Assembly (NCBI RefSeq): GCF_002288925.2
Contig: NW_022098076.1
Location: 81,117,362-81,181,361, forward strand
Direction: 5' to 3'
Source: Delphinapterus leucas
Taxonomy: Eukaryota; Chordata; Mammalia; Artiodactyla; Monodontidae
DNA length: 64,000 nt
Below, piece after piece: positions 48,677 to 58,869 of the stretch (within the stretch, counting starts at the first letter, position 1; every line of letters begins with the position of its first letter). Under the pieces are notes generated by a model. That model did not search any database. It worked only from the letters and a program-made list of their open reading frames with translations, and had not been told where the DNA came from. A program made the position numbers and the translations under genes.

Positions 48677-48719
48677 TTCTTTCCCACTCACTGACTCACA
48701 TTTGCTTTAGTAAGGTACC

Positions 48720-49170
48720 TAAAGTAACTGGTATTTCCTGTTCACCTAAGTCCAATGGGCACAATGTCATTGATGTTGTAGACTAGTGTATTATTTTTTG
48801 GAATATCAAGATGATCAACATCTCTGCATACTACATTGTGGCAGACAGTAAGAGAGTGAACACAACCCTGAGCCTATACTAAGAAGATATACTTTTGGCC
48901 CTGTCAGGTAAAAGCAAACTACGTCTAGTAGTCCTTGCAAATTGGCATAGGGACAAAAGCAGTCTTGAGGTCAGTCACTGCATACCAAGCGCCCGGGGCT
49001 TTCTGATTTGCTTCAGTAAAGATACTACATCTGGAACAGAGGCTACAATTGGAGTCACCATCTGATTAAGTTTATAATAATCCACAGGCATTCTCTCACA
49101 CCTCTCTTCCTTCTGCATAAGCCAAATAGGCAAGAAAAATGTGGATATAATAGATTTTACCACCCCTGTG
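48720..49170 (-). pseudogene. Endogenous retrovirus pol fragment (reverse transcriptase), antisense
   Basis: The minus strand carries a retroviral reverse-transcriptase core, probably from an ERVL-like element. The open piece 48975-49163 contains RMPVDYYKLNQ and VPDVVSLLKQI, typical of the fingers/palm region. Similarity continues past stops down to about 48740, where the catalytic aspartate box appears degraded to N-IND. It is therefore catalytically dead, with stops at several sites, and no complete product exists. Its orientation is opposite to the LTR beside it. Gag, protease, integrase and env were not seen. Confidence 0.8.
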
Positions 49171-49238
49171 TTTTACAAGTCTTTGAGGTCATTTTGTGAA
49201 AGGCTTAGGGAAAGACTTAGAGTATATAGCTGTGATTC

Positions 49239-49263
49239 TGTGTGTGTGTGTGTGTGTGTGTGT
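49239..49263 (+). repeat. (TG)n microsatellite
   Basis: About 12 TG units. Confidence 0.85.
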
Positions 49264-49450
49264 AAACCAATCAGTAATGATATTTTCTCAGCACTACTAT
49301 GTATCAGGCACTGAGCAAAGGATGAAAAGATAATGAGACAAGAGGGCTGCCCTCAAGGAGTGTTTTTTTCTGGAAGAGGCAGTCCAGTAGAAGTACATGT
49401 ACACAGATAAACTGTAATACAATCATTAAGAAGGTATGATGATGTACAAA
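49264..49450 (+). repeat. L2-like LINE remnant
   Basis: 'agcactactatgtatcaggc', 'actgagcaaaggatgaaaag' and 'ggctgccctcaaggagtgtt' resemble the L2 3' region. Confidence 0.5.
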
Positions 49451-49713
49451 ATTAAGTGATGCGGGACTACTTTATATAAGAAGAAAGCTACCATTTATAG
49501 AAAAGATCCTTGAGAAGCCTGTAAATACATTATTTTGGAATTGGCTTGAAGCCAGTGTTAGTAGTATAATCCAGGTCTTCTTGATACAGTAGGATAGTAA
49601 GCAGGATTCATTTTCTTTTTTTAAATTAATTTTTTTTTAAATTTTCTAAACTCTCTCTAATGAACTTACACTTGTTTCATAATTTGAATAAATCTTGTTT
49701 AAAAATCCTCTCA

Positions 49714-49869
49714 GGGAAATTCCCTGGTGGTCCAGTGGTTAGGACTCCACACTTCCATTGCAGGGGGCATGGGTTTTGATCCCAGGTCAGGGAGCTAAGG
49801 TCCCACAGACTGCGCAGCATGTCCAAAAAATAAAATAAAATAAAATAAGATTTAAAAAATAAATAAATA
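49714..49869 (+). mobile_element. Short CHR-family SINE (copy N)
   Basis: GGGAAATTCCCTGGTGGTCC head, 'tttgatcccaggtcagggag' B-box region and a (AAAAT)n tail. The duplication is AAATCCTCTCA (49703-49713) and AGATCCTCTCA (49870-49880), one mismatch. Confidence 0.9.
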
Positions 49870-49977
49870 AGATCCTCTCAAAAGGAGGCCCTATCCTATT
49901 TAACAGCTACACAATAATCTTCCTTCATATGTAGTCCCCAAAGCCAGATATAAATAATGGTGGTAATTATGATACTT

Positions 49978-50335
49978 GTGATGATGATAATCCCGTTTCA
50001 CTACTTACTTACCAGCTGTGTGATCCTGTACTCTCTGATTGTTTCCTCACATGTTAAATGGAAATGATAAGAATATCTACTTAATAAGATTGTTGTAAGA
50101 ATTAAATGCACAAAGAAATACAAAGCCCCTGGAAAAGTGTGTCCCACATAGTAAGAGCTCAGTAAATAGTAGCAATAATAACAACAGCAACAAAATCATT
50201 GCAACTAGCATCTATTGATCATTCACTGTGTGCCAGGCATTGTGCTAACCATCTCAGTGGATAATGTCATTTGCTCTCCCAGCCAGACGTAAATAATGAA
50301 GATGAGATTTTAATTTCAACTGCCTTAGTTACCCA
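49978..50335 (+). repeat. MIR remnants, two adjoining
   Basis: 'ttaccagctgtgtgatcctg', 'taaatggaaatgataagaat' and 'taagagctcagtaaatagta' form one MIR; 'actgtgtgccaggcattgtg' and 'ctaaccatctcagtggataa' form a second. Confidence 0.7.
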
Positions 50336-50666
50336 CATTCACAGTCTTGCATTAGAAGATTGTGCACAGGTATGAATAATTCATTACTCCATTAGCTACT
50401 CATGTCTATAATTCTTTTCAGTCTTTCTACTTAGAAAACAATAGGACAGATCACACCGTCACACCATGACCTTGGACTTTTTCCCAAAACTGAACAAAAG
50501 CTTTGGACTCTTTCAAGGCAACACAGACTTGCTTTTACAACTTGCCCTTTGGAATAGGGACTGACTTCAGCATGGACCTTGGTTAGCAATCTCACTGCCA
50601 AGTGATCTAATTACTGTTGTGGTTGTATTTCCACTCGTTTAATGAGGCTTCAGTGGCCCAAGAAGG

Positions 50667-50877
50667 AGGAGGAGGAGGGAGAGAAAGGGGGGAAAGGGAG
50701 GAAAAGAGAAAAGAGAGGGAGGAAGGAAGGAAGGAAAGAAGGGAGGGAAGGAGGGAGGGAGGAAATAAAAAAGAAGGAAGGAGGGAAGAAGGAAGGGAGA
50801 AAGGAAGAATGAAAGAAAGAAAAAGAAGAGAAAGAGAGAAGGAAGGGAGAAAGGAAGAAAGGGAGGGAGAAAAATGA
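50667..50877 (+). repeat. ~210-bp polypurine (GGAAG/GAAA)n tract
   Basis: Almost uninterrupted A/G on the plus strand, built from GGGAGGAAGGAAGG-like units with rare T or C interruptions. Open frames in all directions here are artefacts of low complexity. Confidence 0.95.
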
Positions 50878-51475
50878 CAAAAACAAACAAACGAAATCAG
50901 CTTTGAATATGTTCTGCACTGCAAGTCACAGGTGGAGGTATTTTTTAACCTTAAATAAGGATATCTTTAATAAAATCCTTCTTGCTCCCAGTTTATCCAG
51001 ATAAAACCAGATTAAAAGGGACAGGCTCAAATGGGAGCTAGATGGAAACCCTGAGGTAAACTTTTGGCAATCTCTCTTAAAAAATTGCCTGGGGCTTTTG
51101 AAGCTATATTTAGTCTTCTGAATTCAAGTCCACATCATAAATACAGTAACTAAGAGGAGCCTGATGTACCTGATATGCAGGCTGCTGAGTGTCTTTGAGG
51201 GGTATAATTCACATGTCAACACCAGTTATTCTTATTTTTCTGTGTCATTCCCTCTTCAGGGACAATTTTAAGTCATCTGTGGGTAGACAGTTTAGCCAAC
51301 TACAAGTAACTTTTTCAATTTTTATAAAATAGATCCTATACAATAAAACAAATGAACATAAGGGCACCTTATTCTCCTTTTTTGGGGTATTTTTCTCTCT
51401 ATTTGCATCCTCCCTTAGCATAATAGACAAACTCATTCATCCCGGAAAAGACTGTGTGCTGAGTATATACTCATA
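50878..51475. other. No recognised gene
   Basis: Non-coding; antisense frame 51245-51436 (63 codons) without a domain. Confidence 0.4.
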
Positions 51476-51479
51476 CCTT

Positions 51480-51960
51480 CAGAAAATATTTAGCATCCAT
51501 TGCCATATACGAAGCCTTGGTGCTAAACTCTAGGGGTAAAAGGACAACCAACACAGAGCCCATGGTCTCCAGGAACTTATTGTCTAGAGATGAATACAGA
51601 TAAATAGACAAGCAGCATGAAAGTGCTAAGCCAGGGATGTACTAGAGAGTAAAGAAGTACCAAGCCTGAGTATATGAGTACATTACTACTGAGTACGGGG
51701 AATCAGAGGAGGCCTCCTGAGGGTAACGTACAGGCTGAGGTAGAAGGAATTTAATATCAGTCCTTTATTCAACAAATATTTATTGAGCCACTTATCTGCA
51801 CAGCCTTAGGGATATAGTAATGAATAAGACAGAACCCCTGCCCTCAGGTAGTTTATTGAGAGAGACTGACAATAAATAAGTAGATAATAAATATATACTA
51901 TCACTTTAGGTACTGATAACTGCTAAAAGAAACTAAAGCAAGGTAAGGAAATAGAAAGAA
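51480..51960 (+). repeat. L2-like LINE remnants
   Basis: 'cctttattcaacaaatattt', 'attgagccacttatctgcac' and 'tgccctcaggtagtttattg' resemble the L2 3' end. A similar stretch precedes it at 51480-51640. Confidence 0.5.
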
Positions 51961-52160
51961 TTTCTGAAGAAATATAAGTAAGGTAATAATATAAATAAAT
52001 AGATTTATTTTATTAAAAATAATAATTAAAATAATAAAGAAATAGAAAATGATGGAACAGTCAGGAACAACCACTTTGAGCAGGAGACATTCAAATATAA
52101 ATGAGTAAAGTGAGGAAGTCAGACAGTTGGCTTTTTTTTTTAACATTCTTTTTTGTGTGT

Positions 52161-52360
52161 TTTTTTTTGCGTTACTCGGGCCTCTCACTGTTGTGGCCTC
52201 TCCCGTTGCGGAGCACAGGCTCCAGACGCGCAGGCTCAGCAGCCATGGCTCACGGGCCCAGCCGCTCCGCAGCATGTGGGATCCTCCCGGACCGGGGCAC
52301 GAACCCGTGTCCCCTGCATCGGCAGGCGGAGTCTCAACCACTGCGCCACCAGGGAGGCCC
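52161..52360 (-). mobile_element. CHR SINE, ~200-bp type (copy I), antisense
   Basis: The minus strand reads GGGCCTCCCTGGTGGCGCAG to GAGAGGCCCGAGTAACGC plus poly-A (T-run on the plus strand at 52161-52168). Both flanks carry a T-rich CTTTTTTTTTTAA-like sequence, a possible but low-complexity duplication. It lies beside an antisense L1 3' end. Confidence 0.92.
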
Positions 52361-52364
52361 CTTT

Positions 52365-52520
52365 TTTTTAAATTGAAGTACAGATGATGTACAATATTAT
52401 ATAAGTTACAGGTAAACAACATAGTGATTCACAATTTTTAAAAGTTATACTCCATTTATAGTTATTATAAAATATTGGCTATATTCCCTGTGTTGTACAA
52501 TAACAGATAATTGGCTCTTT
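52365..52520 (-). mobile_element. L1 3' end fragment, antisense
   Basis: 'aaattgaagtacagatgatg', 'cagataattggctctttatt' and 'tattccctgtgttgtacaat' are antisense L1 3'UTR landmarks. Confidence 0.7.
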
Positions 52521-52919
52521 ATTGACAAATGGTGCCTATAACAAACAAGCATGGAACCTCTGTGGAATATAGCACGGAGCTTGTGTTGCCCACATGTCCA
52601 GGGGGCTTAGCTAGGTGTCTGCTGATCTTGGCTGGGCTCCATCACAAATCAGGGGTGAAAGCCAATATGGCCACAGTAAACCAAAGGGAAGAGCGACCTG
52701 AAGGTAGAGATGTTGGGTTGGGCCAGGTTCACACAGATGATGATAAAGAACTTGAACTTGATATATGTGTGATGGGAAGCTTTTGGAGGCTTTTGAAAAA
52801 AGAAGGGCCATGATGTGATTATTATTTCAAAAAGATCACTCTTATTGTTACAGGATGAACTGTAGTAAAGCAAGAATGGAAATGGCCAGCTAAAGGACCT
52901 TTATGATATCCAGGCAATA
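52521..52919 (+). repeat. Old repeat remnant, L2-like; no gene
   Basis: 'gggaagcttttggaggcttt', 'gggccatgatgtgattatta' and 'aaagatcactcttattgtta' resemble the same ancient family seen at 43206-43770. The open frame 52529-52813 across it shows no domain. Confidence 0.4.
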
Positions 52920-52935
52920 AATTTTGGTGGCTTGA

Positions 52936-53138
52936 CAGACTCAGATATAGAGAACAAACTAGTGGTTACCAGTGGGGAGGGGAGGGAAGGGCTATATAGG
53001 GGTGGGGGAGGGGGTACAAAATATTGGGTGTAAGATGGGCTCAAGGATGTATTGTACAACCCAGGGAATATAGCCAATATTTTGTAATAATTTGTAAATG
53101 GAAAGTAACCTTTAAACGTTGTACAAAAATTTTTTTAA
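52936..53138 (+). mobile_element. 5'-truncated L1 3' end with TSD
   Basis: 'gactcagatatagagaacaa', 'tagtggttaccagtggggag', 'gtattgtacaacccagggaa' and a T/A-rich end. Target-site duplication AATTTTGGTGGCTTGA (52920-52935) and AAATTTGGTGGCTTGA (53139-53154), one mismatch. Confidence 0.88.
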
Positions 53139-53571
53139 AAATTTGGTGGCTTGAACTAGGGTAGTAAAGGCAGAGGTGACAAAAATAATCTGAATTTTTA
53201 AAAGCTTCTGAAGAGACATTTGACAGGTCTCAGAGGTAAGCTGGAGGTGAGGGAGAGGGATAAGCAAAGTCTAGAAGAAGATTCTGCAGGCTGGACTCAC
53301 CAGTCAGCCCCACAGCAACATAGATTGGGTTCCCTTCTTAGCCCCTCTGACAGCTGTCCAGAGAGGTGACACTGCCCCTCTCCTCCACTCTGACAGGGGG
53401 CGCCAGCAGATTAGACATAAAGCAGAGTGTCCCTCACCCCTGGCTACCAGTGGGAACACTGAATCCACACCCAGCAGGCTCAGGGTCAGCAGTCTTGGGA
53501 TTAAACCCTGTCTCTACAGTCTCTGCAAAACTACTTCACTTCTTGAGTCTCAACTTCCTCTTTACAATGGA

Positions 53572-54390
53572 AGTAATGACTGACAGCAGCAAGTGCTGGC
53601 AAAGATGTGGAGCAACAGGAACTCTCATCCATTGCTGGTGGGAACGCAAAATGGTGCAGACAGTTTGGAAGACAATCTGGCAGTTTCATAAAAAACTAAC
53701 ATACTCTTACCATACAATCTAGCAATCACACTCCTTGGTGTTTACCCAAAGGAGTTGAAAATATAAGTCCACATAAAAACCTGCACATGGATGTTTATAG
53801 CAGCTTTACTCATAATTGCCAAAACTTGGAAGCAACCAAAATGTCCTTCAGTCAATAAATGGATAAATAAATTCCAGACAATGGAATATTATTCAGCATT
53901 AAAAAGAAATGAGCTATCAAGCCATGAAGTCATGGAGGAAACTTAAATACAAATTACTAAGTGAAAGGAGCCAATCTGAAAAAGCTACATACTGTATGAG
54001 TATGTAGACAAAACTACAGAGAAAGTAAAAAGATCAGCGGTTGCCAGGATTGGGGTAGAAGCAGAGCACAGAGGACTTTCACGGCAATGAAAATATTCTG
54101 CATGGTATTATAATGATGGATGGATGTCTTTATAAACTTGTCCAGGACCATAGAATGTATAACACCAAGAGTGAAGCCTTAAGTAAATCATGGACTTTGA
54201 GTAATTATGATGTGTTGATGTAGGTTCATCCTTGGTTAAGAAAAGAAAAATGTACCATTCTGGTGAGTGATGTTAATAATGGGGGAGGCCATGCATGTGC
54301 TGGGGTAGGGAGTATATGGAAAACATCCATACCTCCTTTGATATTTTGTTGTAAACCTAAAAATGCCTAAAAAATAAGAAAACTAAATGG
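53572..54390 (+). mobile_element. Old L1 ORF2 3' end plus 3'UTR
   Basis: 'gtgctggcaaagatgtggag', 'ttatagcagctttactcata', 'gacaatggaatattattcag' and 'cagcggttgccaggattggg' run in L1 order to an A-rich end near 54385. The 118-codon frame 53366-53722 enters it and ends in ORF2 text (WQRCGATGTLIHCWWERKMV). L1M type, inactive. Confidence 0.85.
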
Positions 54391-55880
54391 GGGTAATAAT
54401 GTCCACTTTGTAGTGTTCTTGAGCACTAAGTGGGAAGACTGTGTGGACAAGCACCTACCATGGTGTGACCCTCTCCCCATTGGAGCATCAACTTTACATG
54501 AAGCAAAGGCAGCATCCTCCATGAAGCATTAGTTCTCTGGGTTGTGAATAAGTACTTTCTGGAAAAAATGTTTCTATCACTCAAATACAATTAGGAAACA
54601 CCAAATTAAAATGTCTCTTTGCAGTAGGAGTTTCCCAAGCCTGCAATGGGCTCAGATGTACTGTAACTCTCCACGAGGGAGGAGAGACTGCAAAATTTCT
54701 GAATGTTTCTAAAGCATTTTTCATCACAGGACCTTATTTTCTTGAGTATCTCCTGCAAAGACTTGGATGTTTCACACCTAGAGGAGGAGCGGGGTAAAAG
54801 CAGAGTAGTCCAAGGACCCCCTAGTAAATACTCAGGAGAAAAAACCATTAACCCACTCACCTTCTCTGCAGGGAAGTGGGTATGATGAGGTCCAGTCTCA
54901 GACTTCAAGCTGCTGGGAAGGGTGGTTCGGAGGAGTGGACTCTGAGGCCAATTCCAAGAGATCAAATACCAGGGAAGGTTCTGGAGCCATACGGAACTGG
55001 GAGGTGAATGCAAGCAAGGAACCTGAGGTCAGAGGTCAGAGATAAGAGTTGGAAAACCCCATCTCTATGGGCCCCAAAGCTGGGGGCAACAAAAGAAAAG
55101 AGGGAATACAGAGCCAGGGATGAGCACAGCTCGACAGAGAGGGAGCGATGTTCAGTCTTGGCTCAAGGTAAACCTTGTGACTATGGAATTGTGACCCTGT
55201 GTCCCTCCCCTGATCTCTGGCTTAGCATGTTCTATTTGAGCTGGGGTAGGGCCTCTCAGAGGCAAGGGCTGCTTAGATGATTGGGATGTTTGCATGGATT
55301 TGCCAACGGGACAGAAATGGGTCACTTTGCACCAAGGTGGGGTACCTCTGCTGGAGCAGCAAACATGGAGAGGCCCCTTGGAGAAGGTTGCAGGCAGGGA
55401 GGGACTCCAAGCAGGAGTCTGCAGGGAAGAGCCAGGGATGGGCCGCATGGTGAATGGCTTGTTTCTCAGTGTTGCACAGGCTTAGCTTGAGCCCACGGTG
55501 ATTTCTCTCACTCTAGGTCAGAAGTCCACGGAGGACCCTGTGCAGGATCCTGTGTATCTCCAAGGACATCCAGAAGTTGGAAGCACCTGAAAGACACAAC
55601 CACATTCCTCATTCCTCTCTTGCCCTCCTCCTTCTGGTCAAACTTCCATTCTTCCATTTTGAGCACATTCTTGGCCAATCTAGGAATAGGCAGGAGTCCA
55701 TTTGTAAAAACACTGTGAGCCAGGAATTTGACCTTTCACTCAGCTGTTTCTTTGGCAAAGTTCCTCAACACATTTATCATCTACTCACTCACCAGCATCC
55801 TGGACCAATTTACTTTCTGACTGCAGTGTGGCTGTCTCAGAAGAATGTCTGTCACTGCAACAGCTGAATTCCACTCATTC
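54391..55880. other. No recognised gene
   Basis: GC is somewhat higher around 54900-55500. Frames up to 135 codons (54606-55013, antisense) and 98 codons (55152-55448, antisense) have no domain, and none has a convincing promoter or splice context. I call no gene. Confidence 0.35.
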
Positions 55881-55884
55881 AAGT

Positions 55885-56128
55885 ACCCATAACTGGGTTT
55901 AGCTGACATTTATTGAGGACTTTCTGATTGTTAGGCATTGAACCAAGATCTTACAAGCTTTACTTCATTTAATTCCCACAACAACCTTAAACAAAAAGGG
56001 GATTTTTTTCCCCTCAGTTTCACTGATGAAAAAATTGAGAAGTTAGGCAAAACACAAGGTCCCACAGAGAATAAGTGGCAGAGCTGGGATTCAAACCCAG
56101 CTCCAGCTTCAATATTAAATATGTTAAC
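55885..56128 (+). repeat. MIR SINE remnant
   Basis: 'gctgacatttattgaggact', 'catttaattcccacaacaac', 'gtggcagagctgggattcaa' and 'acccagctcc' form a near-complete MIR. Confidence 0.75.
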
Positions 56129-56129
56129 T

Positions 56130-56190
56130 ATGACATCGAATAAGGAATTCTAGTCTAAACATGGCATTGAATAAGGAATTCTGGTCTAAC
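56130..56190 (+). repeat. Tandem duplication, two ~31-bp units
   Basis: ATGACATCGAATAAGGAATT (then CTAGTCTAAAC) at 56130-56160 is followed directly by ATGGCATTGAATAAGGAATT (then CTGGTCTAAC) at 56161-56190. Units differ at three substitutions and one deletion. Confidence 0.9.
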
Positions 56191-57372
56191 TTCAGCACTA
56201 AACAAAAAATCTGGAGATGTGGGTTCCAGCTCCAACTCTGCAATCTGCTATCCAATAGGAAAGTCACTTGCTGAAAATAAATTTATTTTAAACTTATTCA
56301 AAAGCTTTTCAATTATAATAAAGACATGGGGTACGGGAAAGTGTTATGGGTGAGAGAGCTAGATTGCAACTTAACTGGAGTGATCAACAAAGAACTCTCT
56401 GAGGAGGTAACATGTAGGTAGTAAGTTCCAAACATGCAACATTTCAGAAGAAAGCAAGAGCTTATCACATGTTGGAGGTGCAGTTACATGGGGCGTACTG
56501 TGATCACTGAGGTAGAGAGACTGGGACAAGACCTCGTTCCACTCCAAGGAGTTTGGACATTATCTTGCTGGCACCAGGGGACCACGGCAGGGTTTAGAGT
56601 AACAAAGGGAAAAGTATCTTAGCTGTGCTTTGCTCAGTCCCAAAGAAATCACTGGCACAGGACCTGAGTTAGAAAATTCCTCTCAAATTCTTCATTGGAA
56701 AGACTAAAACAATGTCTCTTTCCCTGAAAAAGGGCAAACATTGTGAACTACATCTGATGTTTTTCAACAGAACAAAAATGTGACCATGATTATATTCCTG
56801 GTCAAGGCTGTGAAGACAGACTTTTACAGAAATAACCACAAAAGCCACAAGAAATGAGATATATGTAACAAGCCTTACAGTATCTCGTTTCAGAAAGACA
56901 TAAGTCAATTAAAGAGCATAAGAATCCCACGCACCCACAGCATACTCTGTGGACACGTGGAGGAAGGAAGGGGTCCTGAGAGATGCTGGGAAAAGGAGAA
57001 GCTTCTTTAAGAGACAATGAAGAATAGAGTGTCCTGAGCTTGAACACCTCTCCAAGTAAATTGTGCAACCCTGGTCACCTCCTTGCTACAAAGGTCCTAA
57101 AAGCCAGAGCACAGGTATCAGGAGCTGTCAGGTCTATTCCTTAAGTTCAAGGCAGAACATCCTCAAATTTTTAAATGTGCAGTTTATCGAACATCTGCGT
57201 TGAGCACTTAGGAGTGAGAAGACGTGGGTGAGCCATGGCAATCCATCAAGCCTTCCTAAGACAAACAAAATTCACAATCACAGACCCGTGGCCCTCACTA
57301 GCCATCACTTAATTGGTGGTAAAACACCCTCACATGAATTACTTAATAGTTACATAACTATCCCTCTATCCT
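56191..57372. other. No recognised gene
   Basis: Non-coding; frames of 88 codons or fewer without domains. Confidence 0.4.
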
Positions 57373-57412
57373 AGGACCAATAGATCTAAATCTATCCATT
57401 TAGATTGGTCCT
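57373..57412 (+). other. 40-bp imperfect hairpin
   Basis: Arms AGGACCAAT + CTAAAT (57373-57381, 5786-57391 with an AGAT bulge between) pair exactly with ATTTAG + ATTGGTCCT (57398-57412) around a six-base CTATCC loop. Fifteen paired bases and one bulge. The second arm block lies at 57386-57391. Confidence 0.85.
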
Positions 57413-57494
57413 AATCTCTTGAACTATTGCAAAACTATTGCAAAGATCATCCTTGTTCAAGTAGATGCTCCATATTTTGGATTATTCCTTAAGT

Positions 57495-57712
57495 AAGATC
57501 TGGAATAGGCAAATTTATGGTGGAAAGGGCCAGACAGCAAAAATTTTAGGCTTTGTGGGGCATGCAGTCTTCCTCCTCCTCTTTTTCCTCTTTCCTCTTT
57601 TAATATTTCTTTAAAACTGCACATCCATCCTTACGTGACTGATCATACAAAAAGAGTCCTTGGGTTGGATTTGGCCCATGGACCAGTTTGCCAACCCCTG
57701 CATTACATTCTC
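57495..57712 (+). mobile_element. MER3-like hAT MITE (second copy)
   Basis: 'aagggccagacagcaaaaat', 'tttaggctttgtggggcatg', 'ggttggatttggcccatgga' and 'ccagtttgccaacccctg' match the family seen at 29775. Its middle holds a CT-rich insert (57570-57600). Confidence 0.6.
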
Positions 57713-57740
57713 AAAATTCCTGGGTTAAAAGATATGATCA

Positions 57741-57939
57741 GGGCTTCCCTGGTGGCACAGTGGTTGAGAGTCCGCCTGCCGATGCAGGGGACGCAGGTTC
57801 GTGCCCCGATCCGGGAAGATCCCACATGCCGCGGAGCGGCTGGGCCCGTGAGCCATGGCCACTGAGCCTGCGCGTCTGGAGCCTGTGCTCCACAACGGGA
57901 GAGGCCACAACAGTGAGAGGCCCACGTACTGCAAAAAAA
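57741..57939 (+). mobile_element. CHR SINE, ~200-bp type (copy J), young
   Basis: Full length, GGGCTTCCCTGGTGGCACAG to GGCCCACGTACTGCA. It has a perfect 14-bp duplication, AAAAGATATGATCA at 57727-57740 and 57940-57953, and only an A8-10 tail. The perfect duplication and low divergence indicate a recent insertion. Confidence 0.96.
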
Positions 57940-57954
57940 AAAAGATATGATCAT

Positions 57955-58752
57955 TAAAATGTTATTTACATGCACTAACATTGCTTCTTCAGCAACGTAT
58001 GCTGTTCACCTGTGGCATCCAACATTGGGTGTCATGTTTAGTTTTCATTCTTTTTTTGCTAAATATCATTTGAATTTTCATTAAAGAAATTTTGCGAGAA
58101 ATTCTTATTATTTCAATTTTACTAAAACCTTTTTAAGAGTTTGGAAATGGAGCCCATGGCCCCAGAAAAATAAAATGCCTCCTTATACCTTTCTTTTAAC
58201 TGTACCGTGGGGAGGCAGCCTAACCATATCATAGAAGGTACCGTTTCACATCAGGCCCTCAGCACACTGAGGATATTATGCTCCAAGGCTAGCCTGTGGC
58301 CTTTCCAAGCTATGTAAAAATTAGCTTTTCATTTGGGAATTATCCTGAATATGTCAAAGGAAGAGACTATTTTAAACCTAGAGTTTGCCTATGATTAAAG
58401 CTCGTCTTGTGTCAAATTTGTCCTCTTGGCCTCAGGGGTGATATTAGTCTCACACTTGCTTTGTCCAGTGAAACAAGAAATTCATCCTGGCCCCCATCAC
58501 AGCTGCAGACAGGAGCCCAGGAAGGACCCCACGGAGAGAGGGGGAGAAGGAAGACCACCATGTTTGCCTTAAAGGAATCCTCTTCTTTGAATTCAATATG
58601 TAAGAACTGGTATTCAAGTGCAATTTCTGTAATCTCTAATTTCTGTAAACTCACAGGATGCTCTATTTTTCTTCCATGAAGCTATTTTAGGCAAAACAAA
58701 CCATCTCCCCAACATCAGAGTTGGGATAGCTCTTCTGCCGCTTATCAGATTG
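57955..58752. other. No recognised gene
   Basis: Frames 58407-58679 (+) and 58412-58654 (-) overlap each other and have no domain. Nothing else noted. Confidence 0.4.
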
Positions 58753-58869
58753 ATCTCAGATGGCCTGGACTGGCAGTAGCTTGAAGCAGCATCTCAGTTC
58801 CCTGACCAGAGATTGAAGCCAGGCCACAGCAGTGAGAGCACTGAATCCTAACCACTAGACCATGAGGGC
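58753..58869 (-). mobile_element. tRNA-Glu-derived SINE with well-kept tRNA-like head
   Basis: On the minus strand, 58869-58798 (72 nt) lines up with the whole of tRNA-Glu(CUC): A-box TGGTCTAGTGG intact, GCTCTCAC anticodon loop with CTC, and the TCAGGGAA 3' acceptor side. Most changes are C-to-T or G-to-A. The acceptor has two mismatches and the B-box is decayed (GCTTCAATCTC). A 45-nt SINE-like extension follows. This is a pseudo-tRNA/SINE, not a functional tRNA gene. Confidence 0.8.

Noticed and set aside
50607..50924. Open frames of 83-105 codons rich in Ser/Pro/Leu/Phe or Arg/Glu
   Set aside because: They are forced by the polypurine tract, where stop codons are rare in several frames.
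54606..55448. 135- and 98-codon antisense frames as exons
   Set aside because: No recognisable protein family, no splice-site pair that joins them sensibly, and overlapping sense frames of similar length.
58798..58869. A functional tRNA-Glu gene
   Set aside because: The acceptor stem has two mismatches, the B-box is decayed and a SINE extension follows, so it is a SINE head.
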